From the IMG/VR virus record IMGVR_UViG_3300020423_000599, positions 1 through 31,996 of that record: 31,996 nt of DNA; one strand, written 5' to 3'. Origin of the DNA: a virus. Numbering within the stretch: the first letter of the stretch is position 1; the number at the start of each line of letters is the position of its first letter. A program made the translations under genes and the position numbers. The notes below the pieces were generated by a model. That model was not told where the DNA came from and did not search any database. It worked only from the letters and a program-made list of their open reading frames with translations. Positions 17,303-27,000 of this stretch are shown in pieces.

Positions 17303-18310
17303 TTATGGCTTGGCGCCAATATTCATTGCGCTTTCGTCAATCGCGGCGTACGCTTCAAACTCTTCGATTGCGTAACCTTCTTGTCGCCAGTAAGAGTTTT
17401 CAAACTGCTTGCGGTCTTCTTCATCTTTGGCTTTGCGGTGTGCTGTGCCTTTTTGCGTATAGATATGCAAGTTGCTTAAAATCGTTACAGCAATACGTTT
17501 ACCCGGGAAGAACGGCGGTGTATAAGCGCGCATACCACCAATGTTTTTATCCATTTGCTGAGCAGCGACTTTTTCGCTTGGCTTATCAGCTTGGTTCATC
17601 ATGTGAGTTTGAGCAGTGGCCGTTAGGTCTGAACCAACTAGCACAACTAAACGCGGGTCATTGCGTAATGACGGGTGAATAAGCGTGTTTTTAAGCTCAG
17701 TAGCAATGGCGTCTAACGTTTTGTAATCGCCTGCACCATCCGGGTCAAAGTAAACAGGATCAGTCATGATTTGATCAGCCGCTTTTTCTTTAACGATTTG
17801 GTGCCAGCCCTTGTTTACGTCTTCACCATTTGGGTTGGCAACTGGGTCTGATGTGGCCTCAGCCGATACACCATTAAAGCCAACGCGCAGCATATCGAGC
17901 GCGAAACGCAACGTGGCATTTTGGTTAATGAGCTTCATAAACTCATTCAAGTTACCTGCATTAGCCCATGTAGATAACAGCGCCCAGGTAACTGCTGAGC
18001 ATGAGTCAGTTTCAACCAATTCATAGGTATGACCATCAACGCCTTGCCCTGATGTAAAACGGCCACCCGCTTTACGACCTGTCGCAATCCCGTAGTTACC
18101 TACTTTTACAACTTGGCCTTTAATTTGGTCCACCTGCATGGTGGTGATCATGCGTAAGAACTCGACCGACTCTAAAAGCGCGGCACGAAGCTTTGTTTCC
18201 ATTGGGTCAGAAATAGCAAACTTATGTGATGCGTCTTCTACACCAAATGATTTTGCTACTTGCACCGAGTATTTCTGTAAGAACCCAGCGGCTGTTTGAT
18301 TTAAGTGCAT
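17303..18310 (-). CDS. N: major capsid protein N
   Basis: 335 aa, the P2 gpN family HK97-fold capsid protein. Seen: MHLNQTAAGFLQKYSVQVAKSFGV at the start, KFAISDPMETKLRAALLESVEFLRMI (31-56), KGWHQIVKEKAADQI, DPRLVVLVGSDLTATAQ and a C-terminal AIEEFEAYAAIDESAMNIGA, all in the family order. In P2 the first 31 residues are removed by protein O. The N-terminal arm here is likely trimmed in the same way near residues 30-35, but the site cannot be placed from sequence alone. Length is close to P2 gpN. Confidence 0.92.
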   Translation of the reverse strand: MHLNQTAAGFLQKYSVQVAKSFGVEDASHKFAISDPMETKLRAALLESVEFLRMITTMQVDQIKGQVVKVGNYGIATGRKAGGRFTSGQGVDGHTYELVETDSCSAVTWALLSTWANAGNLNEFMKLINQNATLRFALDMLRVGFNGVSAEATSDPVANPNGEDVNKGWHQIVKEKAADQIMTDPVYFDPDGAGDYKTLDAIATELKNTLIHPSLRNDPRLVVLVGSDLTATAQTHMMNQADKPSEKVAAQQMDKNIGGMRAYTPPFFPGKRIAVTILSNLHIYTQKGTAHRKAKDEEDRKQFENSYWRQEGYAIEEFEAYAAIDESAMNIGAKP

Positions 18311-18354
18311 GCTTTATCTCGCTCTGTTATGCATTAATAAAAAGAAGAACTGGG

Positions 18355-19290
18355 TTAAACCAGGTCTACGGTTTCGCCGCCTAATGGGTTAGGCTCTTGG
18401 TCTTCTTGCTCTTGGCTAAGCGCGTTAAATTTGCTTTCTAGGCCGGATACCTTTTGACTAACGCCATCCATCTTTTCTAAAAGCTGACTGAATTGCTCAG
18501 AGGTGACACCTGCTTTGCCTTTATCACCTTCAGGCTCTGCGGCTGGCGTGGTTTCTTCGGCCTTTGGTGGCTTTTCTTCGCCTTTTGGCGGTTTGCTGAA
18601 TTTAGTTTCAAGGTCTGTCACCTTGGTTTCTAATCCTTCAAACTTACCCATAAGGGCATCAAACTGTTCTTGTTTCATGGGTTCTTCCTCGGTGATTTCA
18701 TCTTGTTGATCAACTGATTGCTGATCCGTAGAAAATAATTTAACTATTTGGGCAAACAGGCCGAGCGCTTTTTCTTGCTTGTCGGCTGTAATATCTGCCT
18801 TTTGTTCTGTGCTGGTGAAAACAAAGTCGCTGTGTTCAAGCGCTTCAAGCTGGCTATATTCGTGTTCAGCTTCATTATCACCAATTGAGAATTTTAAACG
18901 GCTGGTACCAGAGCTTGCTGGCGAATCAGTAACGGCAAGGCCTTGTAAATAACAACGCCCTTCGCTTTTGTAGTCGGGGTTTGGCTCAATAGACATAAAC
19001 AGCTTTTGGCCGTCTTTGTTTGCAGCAAGCAGATAGTCGTTAGCGGTAATTTTCACAAACAGTCGTAACTTGCCACCTTTTTTAGCGGCTTTAACTTCGT
19101 CAACAGTGCCCCAGTTTTTACCCTCAGTTGGTCCCCAACTTGAACGAAAATGCTCAGGCCAAATAAGCGCGGTATATTCATCAACCGAATATGATTCGGC
19201 CATTTGATTAATCCACTCTTTTGAAATGGTGCGACCGTCTACCGTTGCACCCTCTGTTGCTGCAATTACCCAACCTGATTGCTTTGCCAT
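18355..19290 (-). CDS. O: capsid scaffold and maturation protease O
   Basis: 311 aa from the Met at 19290, the start that matches the P2 gpO N-terminus; an in-frame ATG at 19356 would add 22 residues. The N-terminal serine protease domain shows the triad seen in P2: Asp18 (VDGRTIS), His47 (WPEHFRS) and Ser100 (LFMSIEPNP), followed by YLQGLAVTDSPASSGT. The C-terminal third is a scaffold: two similar coiled-coil blocks (about 200-236 and 262-293) joined by a Pro/Glu/Lys linker. The protease trims N and itself. An internal ATG at 18678 with a strong ribosome site could also yield a separate scaffold. Confidence 0.88.
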   Translation of the reverse strand: MAKQSGWVIAATEGATVDGRTISKEWINQMAESYSVDEYTALIWPEHFRSSWGPTEGKNWGTVDEVKAAKKGGKLRLFVKITANDYLLAANKDGQKLFMSIEPNPDYKSEGRCYLQGLAVTDSPASSGTSRLKFSIGDNEAEHEYSQLEALEHSDFVFTSTEQKADITADKQEKALGLFAQIVKLFSTDQQSVDQQDEITEEEPMKQEQFDALMGKFEGLETKVTDLETKFSKPPKGEEKPPKAEETTPAAEPEGDKGKAGVTSEQFSQLLEKMDGVSQKVSGLESKFNALSQEQEDQEPNPLGGETVDLV

Positions 19291-19356
19291 TTGTTTGCCG
19301 TGTTGCTTAAAACCAATATTTAAGCGCAGCATAGCCCTAAAAAATTGGCGTTTCAT

Positions 19357-19487
19357 TCGGTTTGATTTTTAGAAATTCCTAGATTGAAGTTCTAGGAAAA
19401 GGTAGGTTTTTTAGTCAGTTATAAGCTTATTATAAATGAATACACTGTCGCTAGTTATCAATTTTTACATGAGTAATTAGCACCTAA
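19357..19487. promoter_or_regulatory. divergent late promoter region between O and P
   Basis: 131 bases separate the divergent late units. A perfect TATAAT on the minus strand (19429-19434) has no good -35 hexamer, as expected for activator-dependent late promoters. TTCCTAGA (19376-19383) and TCTAGGAA (19391-19398) form a perfect 8-bp inverted repeat with a 7-base centre. ATACACTGT at 19440-19448 repeats a half-site found upstream of ogr. The Ogr-like protein is the expected activator of both directions. The exact Ogr sites could not be placed with confidence. Confidence 0.55.
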
Positions 19488-21263
19488 ATGGCTTATTCAC
19501 CGGAAATACGCGAAGCAGCAAAGCGGCTTTATTTACGACACTACACACCAAGTGAAATTCGTAGCGAATTAGACTTGCCTAATGATCGTGTTGTTTATTA
19601 CTGGGCTGATAAATATAGCTGGCGCGACTTACTGCGTGAAGAGGATATAGAAGAAGCCATCCACCGACGCATTTTAGTTCTTACAGATATTAATGACAAA
19701 ACGTCAGGGCAATTAAAAGAACTCGACATGCTTATTGAAAAGCATGTAAAGCTTAAAAAACAACGTGCGCAAGAAGAAGCGGCAAAAAATCCGCAACCTC
19801 AAAATAGTCAGGCCAACTCAAATCAACCAAGTGGGAAAAGCAACTCAAAGCCAAAAGGCCGTAAACGTAAAAATGATGTAAGTCATTTAACCGAAGAAGA
19901 TTTTGGCACCTGGTACGACTCACTTTTTGAATACCAAAAAACGATGCATGCAAACTTGCATCAACGTATTCGAAACATTCTTAAAAGCCGTCAAATTGGC
20001 GCAACCTATTACTTTGCAGGTGAAGCATTTAAAGATGCGGTGTTAAGTGGCGACCCACAAATATTCTTATCGGCCAGTCGTGCGCAAGCTGAGGTTTTCC
20101 GCAGTTACATTGTGGCTATTGCTCATGAGTTCTTTGAAATAGAGTTAACTGGTAACCCAATTACGTTACATACAAAACACGGTGATGCTGAGCTACGGTT
20201 CTTAAGTACTAATAGCAAAACGGCACAAAGTTACCACGGCCATGTTTATATAGATGAGTACTTTTGGATAGGTAAGTTTAACGAACTTAATAAACTTGCC
20301 AGTGCCATGGCCACCCATAAAAAATGGCGTAAAACTTACTTTTCAACGCCGTCAACAAAAGCACACCCCGCTTATACCTTTTGGACTGGTGATCACTGGC
20401 GACAAGGCCGTGCTGAACGTGAAGAAATAGAATTTCCTAGTTTTGATGAATTACGCGATGGCGGCAGGCTATGCCCAGATAAACAATGGCGCTATGTAGT
20501 AACCATTGTTGATGCACAAAACGGGGGTTGTGACCTCTTTGACATTGACGAACTGCGCGATGAATACAATGCCGATGACTTTAATAACCTGTTTATGTGC
20601 ATCTTTGTTGATGATGCAGACAGTATATTCAAATTCAGCGACCTTGAAAAATGCATGGTCGATGCATCCCGTTGGCAAGACCACAAACCAAGTGCAGCAC
20701 AGCCATTTGGTAACCGTGAGGTATGGCTAGGTTACGACCCTTCACGCACTCGCGATAACGCCACATTAGTTGTGGTAGCGCCACCTAAAAAAGACGGTGA
20801 AAAATTCCGTGTGCTCGAAAAACACTATTGGCGCGGGATGAACTTCGCTCACCATGTAAGTGAGATTCAAAAAATATACGCAAAGTATCGCGTCACTTAT
20901 ATTGGTGTTGATACCACAGGCATTGGTGCAGGTGTATTTGATTCAATAGAAACCCTCTACCCGCGCGAAGCCCAAGCTATTCATTACAGCGTAACCAGCA
21001 AAACTCGTTTAGTGCTTAAAATGATCGACTTAGTAGAAGCAAACCGGATTGAATGGGATGCATCACACAAAGACATTGCCATGAGCTGCCTAGCCATTCG
21101 TAAAACCAGCACAGAGACAGGTGGCGCAATTACCTTTAAAGCCAGCCGCGATAACACCACAGGTCATGCAGACGTATTTTTTGCAATAAGTCATGCCGTG
21201 ATCAACGAACCGATTAACCACGCATTTAAGAGAAAATCACGATGGACCATGCAGAACAACTAA
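19488..21263 (+). CDS. P: terminase large (ATPase) subunit P
   Basis: 591 aa packaging motor, P2 gpP family. Seen: an N-terminal helix-turn-helix ([23 protein letters not shown] to about residue 45) for cos DNA binding, a Gln/Asn/Lys-rich linker (95-130), the ATPase with the family's Walker A variant KSRQIGAT (166-173) and Walker B VYIDE (253-257), and the C-terminal nuclease-like domain beginning [16 protein letters not shown] (about 415-430). Motifs and length are as in P2. It is divergent from O and overlaps Q by 22 bases. Confidence 0.93.
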   Translation: MAYSPEIREAAKRLYLRHYTPSEIRSELDLPNDRVVYYWADKYSWRDLLREEDIEEAIHRRILVLTDINDKTSGQLKELDMLIEKHVKLKKQRAQEEAAKNPQPQNSQANSNQPSGKSNSKPKGRKRKNDVSHLTEEDFGTWYDSLFEYQKTMHANLHQRIRNILKSRQIGATYYFAGEAFKDAVLSGDPQIFLSASRAQAEVFRSYIVAIAHEFFEIELTGNPITLHTKHGDAELRFLSTNSKTAQSYHGHVYIDEYFWIGKFNELNKLASAMATHKKWRKTYFSTPSTKAHPAYTFWTGDHWRQGRAEREEIEFPSFDELRDGGRLCPDKQWRYVVTIVDAQNGGCDLFDIDELRDEYNADDFNNLFMCIFVDDADSIFKFSDLEKCMVDASRWQDHKPSAAQPFGNREVWLGYDPSRTRDNATLVVVAPPKKDGEKFRVLEKHYWRGMNFAHHVSEIQKIYAKYRVTYIGVDTTGIGAGVFDSIETLYPREAQAIHYSVTSKTRLVLKMIDLVEANRIEWDASHKDIAMSCLAIRKTSTETGGAITFKASRDNTTGHADVFFAISHAVINEPINHAFKRKSRWTMQNN

Positions 21264-22276
21264 CTGACCAGCCAAACGATCAACAAGACGATCAACAAGG
21301 TAAACAAAATGCGCCCGTTGTGTTTAGCTTACCTGAACAAGTTATGCCAGATATGTGGCTAACCGATTATGACTCGCTGTTTTATAACGATATGGACGGT
21401 TATTGGGAGCCACCCGTAGACCGTCATTTATTAGCAAACCTTACTCGCCGCAATGCCCAGCACGGCGGCATTGTAGTAAGCCGTGCCAATATGGCAGCTG
21501 GTCGTTATATATCGGGAGGCATGAGTGCCCAACAAGTACAGGCTGCATTTTTAAATCTAGTGCAATTTGGTGATGTGGCATTGCTTAAAATTCGCAACGG
21601 CTTTAAGCAACCGGTGCGATTATTCCCGTTGCCAAGTTATCGCACTCGAGCGGCTGGTGATGGTGGCGCCGTAGTGCTTGAACGTAACAATCAAGTGAGA
21701 AAATACAAAGCCCGCGATATCATTTGGATTAAACAGTATGATCCTGTTCAACAAGTATATGGTTGCCCTGATTACTTAGGCGGTTTACAAGCTACGCTTT
21801 TAAATGAAGATGCGACCCTATTTCGTCGTAAATACTACATCAACGGCGCGCACATGGGATTTATCATGTATGCCACTGATCCTAACTTAGACCCTGAAGT
21901 TGAAGACGATATAAAAGAGAAAATTCAAGATAGTAAGGGCGTGGGAAATTTCCGCTCGTTGTTCGTGAATATTCCCAACGGTAAAGAAAAAGGCTTACAG
22001 ATAATCCCTGTCGGTAACTTTGAAAGTAAAGACGAGTTTATGAACGTTAAGAACGTATCAGCACAAGATGTGTTGAACGCTCACCGTTTTCCGCCAGGCT
22101 TATCTGGCATTATTCCATCTAACACCGCAGGCCTTGGCGACCCGACTAAATACGATGCCATGTATTTTAAAAACGAAACAAAACCGTTAATCAAAAACGT
22201 GGTTGATGCGGTTGAACAAGATCCTGAAATAAGCAGCAAGTTAAAACTTAAGTTTGATTTAGAGCCAGCAGCTTAA
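21242..22276 (+). CDS. Q: portal protein Q
   Basis: 344 aa, P2 gpQ portal family, forming the dodecameric DNA channel at one capsid vertex. Seen: after a Gln/Asp-rich leader (1-25), [13 protein letters not shown], then the core [22 protein letters not shown], the [24 protein letters not shown] segment (about 162-185), [16 protein letters not shown] and the C-terminal [23 protein letters not shown] (about 282-304), all typical. Its start lies inside the end of P in another frame. Confidence 0.92.
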   Translation: MDHAEQLTDQPNDQQDDQQGKQNAPVVFSLPEQVMPDMWLTDYDSLFYNDMDGYWEPPVDRHLLANLTRRNAQHGGIVVSRANMAAGRYISGGMSAQQVQAAFLNLVQFGDVALLKIRNGFKQPVRLFPLPSYRTRAAGDGGAVVLERNNQVRKYKARDIIWIKQYDPVQQVYGCPDYLGGLQATLLNEDATLFRRKYYINGAHMGFIMYATDPNLDPEVEDDIKEKIQDSKGVGNFRSLFVNIPNGKEKGLQIIPVGNFESKDEFMNVKNVSAQDVLNAHRFPPGLSGIIPSNTAGLGDPTKYDAMYFKNETKPLIKNVVDAVEQDPEISSKLKLKFDLEPAA

Positions 22277-22297
22277 TACACCTTATTTGTTATACAT

Positions 22298-22327
22298 AGA
22301 TACACTGTATATAATCACAGTGTATCT
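22298..22327. promoter_or_regulatory. 30-bp inverted repeat upstream of ogr
   Basis: AGATACACTG and CAGTGTATCT form perfect 10-bp arms around a 10-base AT-rich centre, between the Q stop and the ogr start. The inner ATACAC/GTGTAT halves match those of the operator-like palindrome in the repressor-Cox switch. It is therefore a candidate repressor or activator binding site controlling ogr; a hairpin in the transcript is the alternative. Confidence 0.55.
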
Positions 22328-22350
22328 AAATTATTTATATGGGTAATGCT

Positions 22351-22593
22351 ATGCGGGTAACATGTCCAAACTGTGGAAGTAAAGCGACTATTTCATCAAG
22401 AGAAAATCAATCAACCCATGTAGCTGATCTTTATATTTCATGTACTGACGTTAAAAACTGTGGGGCAACGTTTGTTAGTACATTAGCATTTAAGCATTAC
22501 TTAAACCCACCGCGCCAAACAACGGCAGAACTTGCCGCATCGTTACTTAAAAACTTACCTCGTGAACAACAATTAGAATTAATGGGTTTATAA
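22351..22593 (+). CDS. ogr: Ogr/Delta-like late gene activator
   Basis: 80 aa zinc-binding transcription factor. Seen: CPNCGSKA and later SCTDVKNCGATFV, the Cys-x2-Cys plus spaced Cys pair of the Ogr/Delta family, followed by a variable C-terminal helix ending LPREQQLELMGL. Ogr proteins activate P2-type late promoters by contacting the RNA polymerase alpha subunit. An in-frame ATG at 22339 adds four residues; the later ATG is preferred because it matches the usual start close before the first Cys pair. It sits after Q instead of at the end of the tail operon as in P2. Confidence 0.88.
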   Translation: MRVTCPNCGSKATISSRENQSTHVADLYISCTDVKNCGATFVSTLAFKHYLNPPRQTTAELAASLLKNLPREQQLELMGL

Positions 22594-22599
22594 AAATTG

Positions 22600-22624
22600 A
22601 AAAGCCCGCTATCTGCAGGCTTTT
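22600..22624 (+). terminator. weak terminator after ogr
   Basis: AAAAGCC and GGCTTTT form a 7-bp stem with an 11-base loop, closing in T4, directly after the ogr stop. It lies between convergent genes and could also serve the minus-strand gene, whose stop is 8 bases beyond. Confidence 0.5.
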
Positions 22625-22631
22625 GTACATA

Positions 22632-23495
22632 CTAACTTTTATAGGCATATCTCTCATACTTTTTTGGTTGCTCTCGGTAAACAAAAGCCATCATTGCTGC
22701 AGCTTCAGTTTTCCCCGTTTTTTTCATGTATGCATCTAGTCCTTTTGATTTAAATAGCTCGACTTCAGCTGGGGTTAGATAATGGCCACCATCAATTTCA
22801 CAATTTAATAATTGCATAACACGTGGGTTCTTGGTGACGTCTATATGCTCAATTGAAGGTGTGTCATAAATAACCGTTCTGATAGTTTTAGTTTCTAAAT
22901 CAACTACCTTAGCAATATGTTCTGGTAAATAGTTCAAATCTGCCAACGTGCAAATTAAAGCTCGATCATACGAATTTACTTTTGAACAATGACTTTCGCT
23001 ACCATATTTTCTAAAAGATAAGCCATGTTTTTTACAATAATTCCCAATTGTTGTTTCATGAACTCCCAGCTTTTTTGCGGCTTCTTTTCTTGATAACTTT
23101 TTGTTTATACACACTTGAATTTCATATACAAATAGCTCTTCATCAAGAATTTTTTTGTGTTTGGTTAAACCTAGCTTCTTTCTTCTAGCAAAAATAGAGC
23201 CCACTGTAGTATTCATTATTTTGGATATACTACTATCACTTAAACCATCAGAAAATAACCTTCTTAGCTCTTGATCTTCACACTCAAACCAAATCATTGA
23301 ACCACGCAAAAAATGACTAAAAATAGCTGATACATGCTTTTCAGTAGTATTATTATTCAATGCAGTTTTTACCAATGATGATCTTGGGTTTCGATATCTT
23401 TCAAATATTATATTTGCTTTTAGATGATCTTCCTTAGTGATTGCCATATTAAATAATTGTTCTATCGAATATCTCATATTACTTTTGTTCGCCAT
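22632..23495 (-). CDS. unknown protein with several helix-turn-helix segments
   Basis: 287 aa, family not recognised. At least three helix-turn-helix-like segments are visible: residues 82-110 (SDGLSDSSISKIMNTTVGSI, then FARRKKLGL), 133-159 (LSRKEAAKKLGVHETTIGNY) and about 183-211 (LNYLPEHIAKVVDLETKTIR), with a possible fourth near 42-64. The C-terminus (LTPAEVELFKSKGLDAYMKK) is helical. ATG 23495 is used because the longer frame would start with TTG. The gene is clearly more AT-rich than its neighbours, suggesting separate acquisition. Between ogr and the replication operon it could be a regulator or a cargo gene; a DNA-binding role is inferred from the HTH pattern only. Confidence 0.65.
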   Translation of the reverse strand: MANKSNMRYSIEQLFNMAITKEDHLKANIIFERYRNPRSSLVKTALNNNTTEKHVSAIFSHFLRGSMIWFECEDQELRRLFSDGLSDSSISKIMNTTVGSIFARRKKLGLTKHKKILDEELFVYEIQVCINKKLSRKEAAKKLGVHETTIGNYCKKHGLSFRKYGSESHCSKVNSYDRALICTLADLNYLPEHIAKVVDLETKTIRTVIYDTPSIEHIDVTKNPRVMQLLNCEIDGGHYLTPAEVELFKSKGLDAYMKKTGKTEAAAMMAFVYREQPKKYERYAYKS

Positions 23496-23630
23496 TTTGA
23501 CTCTCACTTTGCCTAGGTTTAACAACTGAGTGATATACCCAGTTTCGGCGTTTAACGGTTGGTTTCACGCTTCAAACCCCTTTTTAAGTTCATCAAGTAA
23601 AGGTTTTAATTTGCTATCAAGTGATAATAA

Positions 23631-23789
23631 CTACCTTGGGTGTAGATTTTCGTCTTGAACGAAAGTTATGTTTTTAAACCTAAACGAACTGCCATACAGC
23701 ACACCGCACTCTGCTCTCATTGCAAGGTAAAATTCCGTACCGCAATAAATCTTGTTTTGGTGTATATCGGTTTGATTATTCTCAAGCAT
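23631..23789 (-). CDS. small unknown early protein (52 aa)
   Basis: A 52-codon ORF, beginning MLENNQTDIHQNKIYCGTEF and ending ENLHPR. Its ATG overlaps the stop of the upstream gene (ATGCTTGA), a typical sign of coupled translation in phage early operons, and the upstream frame ends in a G-rich run that can act as its ribosome site. No motif is recognised. It would be the last gene of the early operon. Confidence 0.55.
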   Translation of the reverse strand: MLENNQTDIHQNKIYCGTEFYLAMRAECGVLYGSSFRFKNITFVQDENLHPR

Positions 23790-24063
23790 GACAATTCCCC
23801 CCTACCAATAAAGAAGGGCGCTTAAACATCAACGCTTTATTTTGTAATTGGTCAATAGTTACTCTGCGGCCATCAATAGCAACGACTTTTATTTTTTTAA
23901 CCGGCTCTAATTCAATCTCCGTTGTATAACGATCATTTTTACAGATACCGTTGAGCCAAATTTCTCCATGTTTTGACGAACAACCAAACTCTCGCCCTAA
24001 TAAAATTGCTGTATAAAACTGCCCTGTTTCGAGCATTTTTTCTGCTGCTGTATGGGTATTCAT
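23782..24063 (-). CDS. small unknown early protein
   Basis: 93 aa from the ATG at 24063, chosen because TAGGAG lies 6-8 bases before it; a longer frame to 24096 would overlap the replication gene without a ribosome site. Features: a helical N-terminus (HTAAEKMLETGQFYTAILLG), a probable beta-rich region (EIELEPVKKIKVVAIDGRRVTIDQL) and no known motif. It lies just downstream of the replication endonuclease and is probably co-transcribed with it. Confidence 0.65.
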   Translation of the reverse strand: MNTHTAAEKMLETGQFYTAILLGREFGCSSKHGEIWLNGICKNDRYTTEIELEPVKKIKVVAIDGRRVTIDQLQNKALMFKRPSLLVGGNCHA

Positions 24064-24071
24064 ATTTTCTC

Positions 24072-27000
24072 CTACGCCATTAAATCTAATGCCCACCAGT
24101 CATTGTCACTGACTGCTGTTGCTTCACCTGCTAGAACGAGCCTAGCTAAATCAAGATCACCAATTACGTCTGCATGACCTTTTTTAAACTGGGTATCTGA
24201 TGGCATAGTTCTGCCATCTAATTTTGCGTATGAGTTCGCTAAGTCGTAGAGCTCACGGGCATATTGATAATGCTTTTCTGATGGGGTTGTATTACCAGTT
24301 GGGCGCTGCTTATTAAGATCTAGTTTTTCAAAGCTATGCAGCTCATGCCCTTGCATGTAGTAAACACGGTTACCAATAACCACATTGCCACCGTTCTTAA
24401 GCTGCTTTACATGCTCTGGTGCAAAGTCATATAGGCTGGCTTTTGAAAGTTCAGAGTGTTGATCGCCTGCTAGTTTCTGCTGTTTTTGCATTTCAGTAAG
24501 CGCGATTGAGTCAACCGCTTGCTTACGGTGTTCAATTAACTGCTTTTCTTCATCTAATATGAGTAAATTACCGTTTCTAATTAGGTAAATTTGGCCGTTC
24601 CGCCTGATCCTTTTACCTGCTAACAGATCCTTTTTAACCTTGTCGATCTGTTTTTTGGTAAACCCGATCATATCTAGCAATAACTCGTCTCTATCGCCCA
24701 CTGTGCACGGCGTACAGTTATTCCCACTAGACCAAGATAGGTCGGCGGAGCCGACGTTGTTAGCATCCTGCCCGCCATTTACAGCGGTGTTGTCGTTAGC
24801 TGCGGCAGTACCAATAATTTGTTTTTGCCAAGAATGAACACGGGTAATCAAAGTGCATGGTTCGTGTAGGTCTTCAATGCCTTTAATGCGCTTAACGCAT
24901 TCAGCATATTGATTGCCATACTCGGTATATTCATAAACAGGTTTAAAACGTGCATTGCGGCCAATACCAAAGCCACCCATTAAAGTTACAAAGGTTTTAA
25001 AGTCGCCTTGGTCGGCGGCTTTGCGAACTTGTTCGAGTTCTTCGTTGCCTTGTATTTCTTCACGCACTCGTCGCAGCTCACGCCAAATAGTAATGGCGGG
25101 TGACTTTTGAAATTGAAACTGGCGAATACCCCATGTACTGGCCCATGCTTTAACAGGGTTAACCAATGCTGATTGGGTAAACTTCTCGCCTGTTTCGGCA
25201 TCGTATTCGTTGGCAAGACCAAAGCCGTCAATATTCTTACTGACATACTTAGCAATATAGGCAGCTGCGCCACCTATGCGTTTACCATCTTTACCAATTT
25301 TTGCAGGCTCCATTTTCATGGCGGTATAACGCGGGCTACTTGGGAAATAGTTTTTAACCGGTGCTTTGGTGTAAATGCCTTTTGATTTATTTAGGCCCCA
25401 AATTTTACGGTTATGCTTGTACTTCCTGCGGTAATGCTTGCGGTTTTTAAAGCGCTGAAAAAATACCTCACGATCATCGCGGGTAAAATATCGGCGTAAA
25501 AGGTGGTTAACTTTGTCGTAGTACCTGGCAGGCATCCATAAAAGCATGTGCCAGTGGGTGCAACCATCTGCATGAGGTTCGGCTACGCGCACCCCAAAAT
25601 AGGGTATTTCTAGACGGTCTAATTTAGCCCGTGCTTGTGAATACAGCTTGTTTAAATAATTGCTTGCATCCTTTGGTGTTGAACCGTCCCACTTTGGCGA
25701 GTTCGCATGAAAACGACTAGGTGCAGTAATATTGTAAAAACCGCCTACATAGCCCATTTCGTCGGCCAGTTCTTCGGTTTCACGTATGCGGAGCATTAAC
25801 TCGTTACGCATGTTTTCAGGGTTAGCAATACCGGCTTCAACCGCTTTCATCAACGAAATAACATCGTTTTGTTCGTTAACTAACTCAAGGCTTTCAAGGT
25901 ATCGTTTGCCACGTTCACGATCAGTTTTATATTCATTAAGCGCTTGGTATGAGCAATAAGCATTAATGCCTTTTCGTACTGTTTTAGTGCCTTTCTTTTT
26001 GTCGTACTTTGCAAATAGGTCTTTGCCTACTTCACCTGTTGCTATTTCTAAATGCTCTAGGTAACGGCGGCGAATATTCTTTAATTTACGCGCCCACCAC
26101 TTATGGCACTGCGCTTTTAACAAACTTACTTCGGCATCTGGCTCTGTTAAGTAGATACCTTTTTCAGCCGCAAAAAGTACAACCCCAAAGTTTTCAGCGT
26201 ACTGGCTGATCACATCAAACTTATCTAACGCACCCCAGCTTGGGTTCTCTATGCCTAAGTCGTTTAGTATTTCGGTTACTTCTCGGGCCAGTACTTCAGC
26301 ATGTTTTTTGGTTTTATCTACATTCGCTAAAATATGCCAAGGTAAAGGCATGCTGTCGGTGATCTGTTTAAGAATGGTAAGGCGCGGCTTAAGCGTTTTA
26401 ATAGTGCGTAATAGCCACTGGTTAGCATTGCGATGATCACGGATGCTATCGAATATATTCGTATTTGTTGGCTTTTTAGTTGTACCGTCAAATTGGTATA
26501 ACTCAGCTGATTGCGAAGCAATTCTATCGGTGTATTGATCTGTAGTTTCATTGCGCTTTTGCTTGTAGCGCTTAATGCTTGGTTCGTACTTATCAATGAA
26601 ACGTTTAGCCACACGCATTTGTAATGGCTTTGGCACTTTGCTTAAACATTTATATACAAATTCTTTTTCTGCAGTATCGTCAATTGCATCTATGATCGAG
26701 CGAACAGAACTTGTTACTTCACCACCTACTAGTTTTTGTAAAAATGCGGTTTCATCACTAGCTGGTTGTAACTTCTTTTGTGCTAATACTTCACGCTGCT
26801 TTTCTGTAAAGCTAAGTGTTTCAGCTGTTCTACGCACAAAGCTAGCTTGAATACTCGCTTTGCGATTAGAGCTAATAAGGTCACGCACAATGTAATTATG
26901 GTGATTGTTGTTATGCACTTTCTTAAGTGCTGACTTGGCAGGTTTGCTTAATTTAAAAAAGCTTACATCGATGCGATATTCTGCATTTTTAAGCACATCA

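Noticed and set aside
19291-19356. 22-residue N-terminal extension of protein O
   Set aside because: P2-type O proteins begin close to the MAK sequence matching residue 23; no ribosome site clearly favours the upstream ATG, although it is not excluded.
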